A stretch of 20,066 nucleotides of DNA from JBGLNL01 sp046484125. GTDB taxonomy: Bacteria; Chloroflexota; Dehalococcoidia; SZUA-161; SpSt-899. Below, in pieces: positions 14,355 to 20,066 of this stretch. The DNA lies in contig JAWOBX010000058.1 of assembly GCA_046484125.1 (NCBI GenBank), forward strand, positions 1 to 20,066. The letters are read 5' to 3'. Position numbers and translations under genes: made by a program. The notes beneath the pieces were generated by a model that did not search any database, was not told where the DNA came from, and was given only the letters and a program-made list of their open reading frames with translations. Position 1 is the stretch's first letter; the number at the start of each line of letters is the position of its first letter.

Positions 14355-16565
14355 TCAATCCGCTTTATAGATCTTGCACAGAAGACCCCTGAAGTAGTTA
14401 TTCCCGGCAAAATCGCACACTGATGGATCGTCAGGCAGCACGGCGTTGATATTCGATTCCCACACACCAAAAAGATCTGGCTCCATCTCCGGCTTTTCCG
14501 GAAACCACCAGTATCCATCGGCGTGTACCACCTGAGGATGCAAATCCTTCAGTAACTGTACCTTCTGCCTCACCCTGCCCAGCGGAGTCTCAATATAAAC
14601 ATAGTCACCTTCCTCAATGCCCAGTTCCCTGGCAGTGAGATCATTAATTTGAACCAGCGGGTCCGGGTACCTGCCGCGGCATCCCTCTATCTGCCTGTGT
14701 GAAGAATGGTGAAAAGGCCTGACTCTCGAGCCGCTTATCAGTATGAACGGATATTCACCCGCCATTTCAGGATTTGTAACCGGACTCCATGGCGGTTCAC
14801 AGTAGCCTTCCATGGGATTGTATTCCAGCCTGGTAAGAATGCCGGGAACCAGCTCCACTTTCCCGGAAAAAGTAGCGAACCCTTTCTCTTCGTATCGCTT
14901 GTGTACGGCGGGTGGATCGTAACCCGGCGTTTCAGCGAATTCCCTGAGAGTCATATCAGAGGGTTCGAGGAGCTTATCCAGCCAGGCCTCAAGTGTATCC
15001 GGCCAGTGGCCTTGTTGCCCCAGCCTGTTGCCCAGATCCTTCCACAGGTCGTAATCATCCATTCTTTCTTGCTGTCTCTCAACTGCGGCTTCGCGCCCAT
15101 ACCAGGAGTTGCCCATCCCCCAGAGATTACTCAAGTGCGGTCTCTCCAGCGCGTCAGTGGCAGGCAGGACATAGTCCGCCAGGGCTCCAGTTGGAGTCAG
15201 GAAATGATCCATGGAAACGTGCAGATCCAGATTGTCACTCTTCATTGCCTCGTAAGCGTGTCTTGAGTTTCCGATAGAACAAAGGGTATTGGTTCCCTGA
15301 TCGAAGACAGCCTTGATCGGGTAAGGGTCACCGTTGAGGATAGCCTCCCACACCATGTAAGGGGCAGGATAGATAAAATACTGTGCCGCCCCCCACCCCT
15401 TCGGATAAACCCTCTTCATCCCCTCCCGGTACAGGCTCAATCCTTTTACCGAGGTAAGAGGCCATATATGCGCGCTCACATTATCCCTGGTTCTCAACGG
15501 ATGGTTTATCTGGCTATCCCAGTTCAGTTCGTCAAGAAAAGCTGTGAAATCCGGTGGATCGCTGAACCGGTTACCCCCTTCCCTGTCCAGATTTCCCGTA
15601 ATGGCCTTCAACCAGCACTTGCCCAGCACCGCGCTGAGTCCCGCCCCACTCCCCATATGACAAGTGGCAACTCCCCAGGTAATCACCGCGGCCTTGCTAG
15701 AGGCATAGAGCCTGGCCACCTCTACGATCTGCTCCTTCGGAACACCGGTTATCTCCGAAACCTTTTCCGGTGGATACCTGTCTACCAGTGATCTCAGCTC
15801 CTCAAAACCAAGGCACCATTTCTCCACAAATTCCCGGTCGTATATGCCCTCGTTGATGATTACGTTCAGCATTCCCAGCGCCAGCGCCCCATCAGTCGCC
15901 GGTCTGAGCCTGACCCATATATCCGCTTTCTGAGCACAACTGGTCGGTCTGGGATCCACCACCACGAGCTTCAATCCCCCGTTCATACCGTACTTATAGG
16001 CTGTCCACAACCTCGGTATTGACTCCGAAAGATTGCTTCCCCACATTATGACGGTGTCGGTTTTCTTCGGATCAATAAATGTCGCCCAGCCGGCTATTGT
16101 ATCGTAACCATACATAGCGCACTCGATGGGAAACTCCGCCTCGCCGCAGTTCTTTCCCAGGTGGAAGAAGTTTGGCGTCCCCCATAGATTGCACCACTTC
16201 CATGACGCCGGATCGCCGGGGCCGTGAGGAGATCCCCCCAGAACAAGCACCGCTTCAGGACCGTACTTCTCCCGTATCCCCTCAAGCCTTTCGGCTATCT
16301 CGTCCATCGCCTGATCCCAGGTAATCCTCTCCCATTTTGCCTCTCCCCGCGCCCCAACCCTCTTCATGGGGTAGTTGAGCCTTTCCTTATGGTAGTGATA
16401 GTCTATCGTGTTCACTCCCCTCTCACACAGATGCCCCATCGGGCTCTCTCTATCCCGTTCAACCTTTTCAATTTTGCCATTTGAGATATGGACATCAACC
16501 AGGCAGGCGTTACCGCATACCGGACACGTACCTTTTTTAACTGTTGAACCCGCACCTGCTGTCAC
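14355..16565 (-). CDS. molybdopterin oxidoreductase, DMSO reductase family
   Basis: The 736-residue protein is a catalytic subunit with an N-terminal 4Fe-4S motif: Cys14, Cys17, Cys21 and Cys47 ('CPVCGNAC...GHLCERG'). 'NLWGTPNFFHLGKNC' (126-140) places Cys140 at the usual Mo/W ligand position. 'DTVIMWGSNLSES' and 'VVVDPRPT' line the first pterin site, and 'ISGSRVRPFHHSSHRQ' starts the C-terminal molybdopterin-binding domain, with 'NDLTARELGIEEGDYV' after it. There is no twin-arginine signal, so it is cytoplasmic. No electron-transfer or membrane subunits adjoin it. Size and Cys ligand recall acetylene hydratase and Psr/Phs-like enzymes, but the substrate is unknown. The start is GTG, with 'aggagg' upstream, overlapping the VOC gene stop by 4 bases (GTGA). 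Confidence 0.92.
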   Translation of the reverse strand: MTAGAGSTVKKGTCPVCGNACLVDVHISNGKIEKVERDRESPMGHLCERGVNTIDYHYHKERLNYPMKRVGARGEAKWERITWDQAMDEIAERLEGIREKYGPEAVLVLGGSPHGPGDPASWKWCNLWGTPNFFHLGKNCGEAEFPIECAMYGYDTIAGWATFIDPKKTDTVIMWGSNLSESIPRLWTAYKYGMNGGLKLVVVDPRPTSCAQKADIWVRLRPATDGALALGMLNVIINEGIYDREFVEKWCLGFEELRSLVDRYPPEKVSEITGVPKEQIVEVARLYASSKAAVITWGVATCHMGSGAGLSAVLGKCWLKAITGNLDREGGNRFSDPPDFTAFLDELNWDSQINHPLRTRDNVSAHIWPLTSVKGLSLYREGMKRVYPKGWGAAQYFIYPAPYMVWEAILNGDPYPIKAVFDQGTNTLCSIGNSRHAYEAMKSDNLDLHVSMDHFLTPTGALADYVLPATDALERPHLSNLWGMGNSWYGREAAVERQQERMDDYDLWKDLGNRLGQQGHWPDTLEAWLDKLLEPSDMTLREFAETPGYDPPAVHKRYEEKGFATFSGKVELVPGILTRLEYNPMEGYCEPPWSPVTNPEMAGEYPFILISGSRVRPFHHSSHRQIEGCRGRYPDPLVQINDLTARELGIEEGDYVYIETPLGRVRQKVQLLKDLHPQVVHADGYWWFPEKPEMEPDLFGVWESNINAVLPDDPSVCDFAGNNYFRGLLCKIYKAD

Positions 16566-17032
16566 TGGCTTCCTCCTTTGATCTCTATTAGCTCAAACAT
16601 GACTCCGCCAACGCTATCGGTATTGAGGTACGCGAATGATACACCGTACTCTGGAAAGTTGTGCTGCCATACCGGAACAATACCCGCATCCGCGAATCTG
16701 CCCAGCATTTCTTCGAGGTTCCCCACCCTGAAGCGCACATGCTGAAGCCCCTCCCCGTTTTCCCTCAGGAACTCCGTATGCGGAGTTTCTCCCTCAAGCA
16801 CCTCTATTAACTCGATCTCAATATCACCAGAATATGCCGTTGCCATCCTCAACCGGCAATCGCTGGGCTCACCTTTGAATAACACTCCTTTCAATTCGTG
16901 CTCATATACGGTGAACGGACCGCAACCCAGGATCGACCTGAAGTGTTCTACAGCGGTTTTCATATCACTAACCACAAACCCAAGCTGTTCTACAGGCGGC
17001 AGAACGGGAAGTTTTGCTTGAGGAGTGCCCAT
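16562..17032 (-). CDS. VOC-fold protein (glyoxalase / methylmalonyl-CoA epimerase-like)
   Basis: The protein of about 156 residues has the paired beta-alpha-beta-beta-beta modules of the vicinal oxygen chelate fold. 'VEQLGFVVSDMKTAVEHFRS' starts the first module, 'IEIELIEVLEGETPHTEFL' closes it, 'GEGLQHVRFRVGNLEEML' starts the second, and 'GGVMFELIEI' ends it. The Gln/Glu/His residues at these strand ends fit a metal site like that of methylmalonyl-CoA epimerase or glyoxalase I. The start is taken at ATG 17032 because a TATAAT ends nine bases before it. A GTG at 17068 is in frame but lies within that promoter. It is first in a VOC-molybdoenzyme-nitroreductase operon. Confidence 0.85.
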   Translation of the reverse strand: MGTPQAKLPVLPPVEQLGFVVSDMKTAVEHFRSILGCGPFTVYEHELKGVLFKGEPSDCRLRMATAYSGDIEIELIEVLEGETPHTEFLRENGEGLQHVRFRVGNLEEMLGRFADAGIVPVWQHNFPEYGVSFAYLNTDSVGGVMFELIEIKGGSQ

Positions 17033-17041
17033 TTCAAGTGA

Positions 17042-17070
17042 ATTATACACTTTAAATGCTATTGGCACAA
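17042..17070 (-). promoter_or_regulatory. promoter for the VOC/molybdoenzyme operon
   Basis: On the minus strand TTGTGC (17070-17065) and a perfect TATAAT (17047-17042) are separated by 17 bases. Transcription would begin near 17035, only about three bases before the ATG at 17032. This predicts a nearly leaderless transcript, and no Shine-Dalgarno sequence precedes the ATG. Confidence 0.5.
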
Positions 17071-17440
17071 TTAAAAGCCGCTTTCTTTTACCCTATTGAA
17101 ACATATTTGCCCGCAAAGTTATCATAAGATTCATATTTCCGCTCCAAAAGTGCGCAATCTCATTATCCCGGCAAAGGCCGGTTCAATCCCCGAAACAACC
17201 GCTTGTTCATTGAGTCCATGTCTTCGAAAGGCCTTTCGGGGAAATCTTAAATCCGGTGGGGCACCCCCAGTACCCGGAAGTCACCACTTAATCAGAGTCT
17301 CCCTAATTATGGTATACCTGCTTCATTCCCCCACCACCACCCGACGTAATTGCAAGTCAAGCCATGAATTGAGAGGAGGGTTCCGAGACAACGAGCGGAC
17401 GCATCCGAATAAATCTCCGTTTCCGGGTTGCCCCCTGCTC
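17071..17440. other. intergenic region with nested inverted repeats
   Basis: No gene is supported. A perfect 14-base palindrome CGAAAGGCCTTTCG lies at 17225-17238. Its right side overlaps 'tttcgggg' (17234-17241), which also pairs with 'ccccgaaa' at 17188-17195. The two pairings exclude each other, as in a switching leader or a decayed repeat. A 'ccggcaaaggccgg' near-palindrome is at 17169-17182. I do not recognise a known riboswitch. Confidence 0.45.
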
Positions 17441-17470
17441 TTGATATTGAACCTTATGTCACTGTATACT
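17441..17470 (+). promoter_or_regulatory. sigma70-type promoter for the alcohol dehydrogenase
   Basis: TTGATA at 17441-17446 and TATACT at 17465-17470 are separated by 18 bases. Transcription would start near 17477. The Shine-Dalgarno 'agaggtga' is at 17479-17486, just before the ATG at 17491, so the leader is very short and excludes the upstream inverted repeats from this transcript. Confidence 0.5.
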
Positions 17471-17490
17471 TCCCTGCGAGAGGTGACTAA

Positions 17491-18528
17491 ATGAAAGCCG
17501 CAATAATATATGGCCCCGGCGATGTCAGAACCGATATAGTGGAAGACCCGGTTATCAGCGCCGATGAGATACTGGTGAAGGTACACGCCTGCGGTATCTG
17601 CGGCACCGATATTCATACATATAAGACCGGTGGCGGTTCTTCACCGGGGCAAGGCATAATACCCGGGCATGAATTCAGTGGCGAGATCGTTGATATCGGC
17701 TCATCAGTCATTGATCTAAAACGGGGAGAGCGTATTATAGGCACGGGGCTTCGTGACTGCGGCGAGTGTCACTGGTGCCGGAACAACGCCGGATTTTGCC
17801 CCAATCCTCTGGTACCGGGGGAGGGATTGCCCGGAGCCATGGCTGAGTATGTGGTGGTACCCAACCCGATGGCAGGAAAACTCGTCTTTAACATACCGGA
17901 GAATGCTTCGTGGGAAGAAGCTGCCGTTATTGAACCGATGGCTGTCTCCTGCTACGCGGTGGAGGAAGCAGGCTTGAAATCCGGAAAACCAGCAGTCATC
18001 CTCGGTGGCGGTACGATAGGACTTGGAATAGTGCAGGCCGCGAAAGCGGCCGGCGCGGGACCGGTTATCGTGAGTGAACCTTCAAGATTGCGTCGAGAGA
18101 CGGCCTCGAGGCTCGGTGCGGATATCGTAATCGACCCGGCAGAGAACGATCCTGTTGAGATTATGCTGGCCTCCTCGATGGCGATGGCAGGCATCATTTT
18201 TGAATGCTCCGGCAACCCCGCCGCCTTCGCCCAGGCAATCAGGATGATAAAACCCTTCGGAAGGATCATTCAGGTTGGTATATATGAGAAGGAACTGGTG
18301 CTTGACCCGGAGCAGACGAAACTGTTATTCCAGTTCAGGAACGCGACCGTTCGAGGCTCAGGCGGACAGAGGTGGGATAAGGCTGTGGATTTAACTCGGT
18401 CAGGTAAGATAAATACGGCGGAAATGATAACTCACACCTTTTCTCTGGAAGAAGTGAAAAACGCCTTCGAGACACAGTTGAACGCCTCTGACGCGATTAA
18501 GGTTATTATAAAGCCTGTCGATGAGTAA
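17491..18528 (+). CDS. zinc-dependent alcohol dehydrogenase (MDR superfamily)
   Basis: The 345-residue protein is a medium-chain dehydrogenase/reductase. The catalytic zinc ligands are Cys37 ('CGICGTDIH') and the pair His60-Glu61 ('IPGHEFSG'). The structural zinc loop has Cys90, Cys93, Cys96 and Cys103 ('DCGECHWCRNNAGFC'). The Rossmann turn 'VILGGGTIGLG' binds NAD(P). It resembles threonine, sorbitol and butanediol dehydrogenases that oxidise secondary alcohols, but the substrate is open. The ATG at 17491 has a good Shine-Dalgarno and promoter. It is divergent from the VOC-molybdoenzyme operon across a 420-base spacer, so a shared regulator is possible. Confidence 0.93.
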   Translation: MKAAIIYGPGDVRTDIVEDPVISADEILVKVHACGICGTDIHTYKTGGGSSPGQGIIPGHEFSGEIVDIGSSVIDLKRGERIIGTGLRDCGECHWCRNNAGFCPNPLVPGEGLPGAMAEYVVVPNPMAGKLVFNIPENASWEEAAVIEPMAVSCYAVEEAGLKSGKPAVILGGGTIGLGIVQAAKAAGAGPVIVSEPSRLRRETASRLGADIVIDPAENDPVEIMLASSMAMAGIIFECSGNPAAFAQAIRMIKPFGRIIQVGIYEKELVLDPEQTKLLFQFRNATVRGSGGQRWDKAVDLTRSGKINTAEMITHTFSLEEVKNAFETQLNASDAIKVIIKPVDE

Positions 18529-18572
18529 GAACCGCCAAGTGTAAAGGCTGACACATTTATCTACGAACAAAA

Positions 18573-18602
18573 TTAGACCTGCCTCTGTTCCCGTGATATA
18601 AT
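18573..18602 (+). promoter_or_regulatory. possible promoter for the PAS protein
   Basis: A perfect TATAAT at 18597-18602 is preceded, 18 bases upstream, by a poor -35 (TTAGAC, 18573-18578). The transcript would begin near 18609, about 43 bases before the TTG start. Confidence 0.35.
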
Positions 18603-18651
18603 TATCGCCAGATTCTTCAACTAACTCCGGCCCGATAAAAGGCTTAAACCA

Positions 18652-19263
18652 TTGACCAACGATAATTACGCGCGAAGTCAACGTGTGGAACGCCCACCGG
18701 AAGCCGGCTCGCGAAACGCCGCTAAGTTTCTCAACGGCAACGGGATCGTGACCTCAAGAGACACTCGGGAAGAGATTGCTACCGATCATGACCCCATGGC
18801 TGAACGATTCCCGGTGAGTGTCTACATCCTGAGCAGGGGAAAGGTCGCCTTCGCTAATAATGGATTTTCCCATATCACAGAATACCCGCAGAAAGAGATT
18901 CTCTCATGGGAAGATGAACGGGTTTTTCAACTCATTCATCCTGAAGACAGACACGCCGCGATCAAAGGGTATAAACTCAACCTCCAGGGATACACCACAT
19001 CGGCTGAACTCAGAATAATACCTAAATCGGGAGAGGTTAAGTGGGTCCAGATATTACACAGACCGCTCTATTCTCGAGGACAGGCTACCATCTACGGAAT
19101 GTCAGCCGACATAACCGATCGCAAGGAAGCGGAAAACAAACTGAAAAACAGCGAGGAAAGGTACCGCCTCCTCGCTGAGAACATTTCTGGGTCATTGTCA
19201 GGTATGTTAAGAAATTCAGCAATCAATGACTTCTTGGTTCTTGCTTCATTGAACATTTCCTGA
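18652..19263 (+). pseudogene. PAS-domain signalling protein, truncated by a sequence join
   Basis: The open frame codes 203 residues from TTG 18652. Residues about 45-160 form a PAS domain: 'FPVSVYILSRGKVAFANNGF', then 'HPEDRHAAIKGY', and the PAC end 'IYGMSADITDRKEAENKL'. A second PAS unit begins 'NSEERYRLLAENIS' and should continue with a 'D-x-I' strand. Instead it breaks off at about 19190 into a peptide (GSLSGMLRNS...) with no family resemblance. In full form it would likely be a multi-PAS histidine kinase or similar sensor. The TTG start is weakly supported; an ATG at 18796 (MAERFPV) is an alternative. It is marked as broken because of the join, not because of an internal mutation. Confidence 0.7.
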
Positions 19264-19337
19264 TATTCTTCTGAACTTGTTTCTGGAATATCATTAGAAG
19301 GTGTCTGAATAACTTCAATCGGACTTTTAGATTCCAT
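19193..19337 (-). CDS. unidentified reading frame, 3' end lost at the join
   Basis: Starting at ATG 19337 on the minus strand, the frame gives about 48 residues beginning MESKSPIEVIQTPSNDIPET and continuing with a helix-like 'SEEYQEMFNEARTKKSLIAEFL'. It ends 'NIPDNDPE' at the join. Beyond 19190 the frame enters the shadow of the PAS gene. A TTG at 19391 would add 18 residues. I do not recognise the family. The amphipathic helix and lack of stop codons suggest it is real, but it is short. Confidence 0.35.
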
Positions 19338-19484
19338 TTTAAAGGTATAATGGAAGCTTTTACAGATATGTAAACTGTCTTTTATAGACAAAATAAATAA
19401 AAAATCATTTTTGTTTCTTTTTCGATATTAGATTAATATTAATCTAATACTTTAATAAATTTTTACATATAAATATAAGATCTA

Positions 19485-19982
19485 TTATTGAGATTTTGTC
19501 AGTCCTAACTTTGGATCAAATACTAAAGATGTTTTTTTTAGTTGTGGTTTTAAACAACCATAAGTACCTTGGTGTTCAAGTAAACCACAATAATTTACAG
19601 TCATATGCATCTGACAACCTCTACATGGTGATACTTCTATAATATCATATTTAAACAATGAATTAATAGAAATATTTTCTATATTATTCAAATTCAATGG
19701 AGACTTCATCTCATTTGAAACTAGGGCTTGGAAGAATGTATAAGCATTTGTAATGAAATAGTTATTAGGAATAGATATTTTTTTTCGATATAGATATGAA
19801 ACCGCGGTTTCTATATCAAATTCCGAACTTTCTTTTGATAATTGAGGAATATCCGGATATAAATTTCTAGCATAAATTTCTAATAAATGAGCTTGTACAA
19901 TATCTATTACATTATAACTTGATGTAATCGTTACAAAAAATCTTCCTATTGTATTATTGGACAGATATTGGTAACATACCAT
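19485..19982 (-). CDS. FlhC-like zinc-finger protein (tentative)
   Basis: The frame of about 165 residues is set in very AT-rich DNA. The C-terminal part has 'SPCRGCQMHMTVNYCGLL' and 'TYGCLKP', so Cys-x2-Cys, a third Cys and a final Cys about 20 residues later. FlhC, the C subunit of the flagellar master activator, has a comparable Cys-Cys cluster followed 19-22 residues later by two Cys, preceded by a helix like 'NAYTFFQALV' here. Length (FlhC is about 190) and layout fit, but the N-terminal half shows no clear match. The ATG at 19982 is chosen for its 'ggtgat' Shine-Dalgarno; an ATG at 19997 is also in frame. FlhC is mainly proteobacterial, which would make this a foreign segment. Confidence 0.4.
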   Translation of the reverse strand: MVCYQYLSNNTIGRFFVTITSSYNVIDIVQAHLLEIYARNLYPDIPQLSKESSEFDIETAVSYLYRKKISIPNNYFITNAYTFFQALVSNEMKSPLNLNNIENISINSLFKYDIIEVSPCRGCQMHMTVNYCGLLEHQGTYGCLKPQLKKTSLVFDPKLGLTKSQ

Positions 19983-20066
19983 AAAAGCTATCACCATTAT
20001 ATTTACAGTATGGGTAACTATATAAACTTTATATAGATATTATAAAAATCATTTTAGAGAAATATA

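Larger units (their letters stand above)
19193..20066. other. AT-rich segment foreign to the rest of the window
   Basis: From about 19190 the base composition changes sharply from near 50% GC to well under 35% and lower still past 19390. Codon use in its two reading frames is A/T-ending, unlike every upstream gene. The change coincides with the exact point where the PAS family resemblance stops. The stretch 19338-19484 has no supported gene and contains AT-rich palindromic words such as 'attagattaatattaatctaat' (split at 19428-19449). Confidence 0.75.

Noticed and set aside
14706..15266. 186-residue plus-strand frame opposite the molybdoenzyme
   Set aside because: It lies fully inside the well supported molybdoenzyme gene and has an implausible composition.
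14355..16565. Acetylene hydratase as a specific call
   Set aside because: Similar size and a Cys at the metal position are shared by several enzymes of the family; no residue unique to acetylene hydratase could be confirmed by eye.
16562..17032. Methylmalonyl-CoA epimerase as a specific call
   Set aside because: No mutase genes are nearby, and the VOC fold supports many reactions.
17180..17195. 'ggttcaatccccg' looks like a tRNA T-loop
   Set aside because: The five-base T-stem does not pair fully, and no acceptor, D or anticodon arm is found on either side or on the other strand.
19092..19391. A single 99-residue minus-strand gene across the composition break
   Set aside because: Its last third is the reverse of PAS-coding sequence, so only the part right of about 19193 can be genuine.

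Overview
The window looks like about 19 kb of a bacterial chromosome of roughly 50% GC with dense genes, short operons, overlapping stop/start codons and clear sigma70-type promoters. The gene set fits an anaerobic or microaerobic Chloroflexi-like organism, perhaps class Dehalococcoidia: an ADP-forming acyl-CoA synthetase subunit, a citramalate/homocitrate-type synthase that resembles candidate Re-citrate synthases, a cytoplasmic molybdopterin oxidoreductase, a NapH-like ferredoxin membrane protein with a tiny CXXC partner, and an EF-P with Arg at the loop tip. This taxonomic reading is inference from gene content, not a marker-gene result. No rRNA, tRNA, CRISPR array or intact insertion sequence was seen.

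Layout. 1-185: the 3' part of a methyltransferase gene (+) runs directly into the N-terminal coding part of an IS4-like transposase (-). 186-487: AT-rich spacer with a promoter for a small HTH/AT-hook protein (488-670, +). 681-3412 (-): AcdB-like ATP-grasp subunit and a CPA1 antiporter with a TrkA-N-like tail. 3515-6360 (-): hisH, hisF and the synthase-family gene, the last two directly abutting. 6494-8231 (+): a strong promoter, then a thioredoxin-like lipoprotein, a 50-residue CXXC membrane protein and a polyferredoxin membrane protein. 8325-10384 (+): promoter, trigger factor, clpP and a strong hairpin. 10387-11833 (-): a PHP-domain phosphoesterase overlapping a formyltransferase-fold protein. 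11937-13582 (-): Xaa-Pro peptidase and efp overlapping as ATGA. 13669-17032 (-): VOC-fold protein, molybdopterin oxidoreductase and nitroreductase in one tight operon. 17069-17490: a 420-base spacer with nested inverted repeats and a promoter. 17491-18528 (+): zinc alcohol dehydrogenase. 18652 onward (+): a PAS signalling protein that breaks off.

Near 19190 the sequence abruptly becomes very AT-rich and the PAS protein stops matching its family. The remaining ~870 bases carry two minus-strand reading frames of different character, one with resemblance to the flagellar activator FlhC. Together with the left-edge join, this suggests both ends of the window are chimeric or rearranged.

Functional themes. 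Housekeeping genes (tig-clpP, pepP-efp, hisH-hisF) alternate with redox modules. The most interesting are the lipoprotein/CXXC/polyferredoxin operon (7 kb), which looks like a membrane electron relay to an extracytoplasmic thiol protein, and the VOC/molybdoenzyme/nitroreductase operon (14-17 kb), which looks like a catabolic or detoxifying module of unknown substrate.
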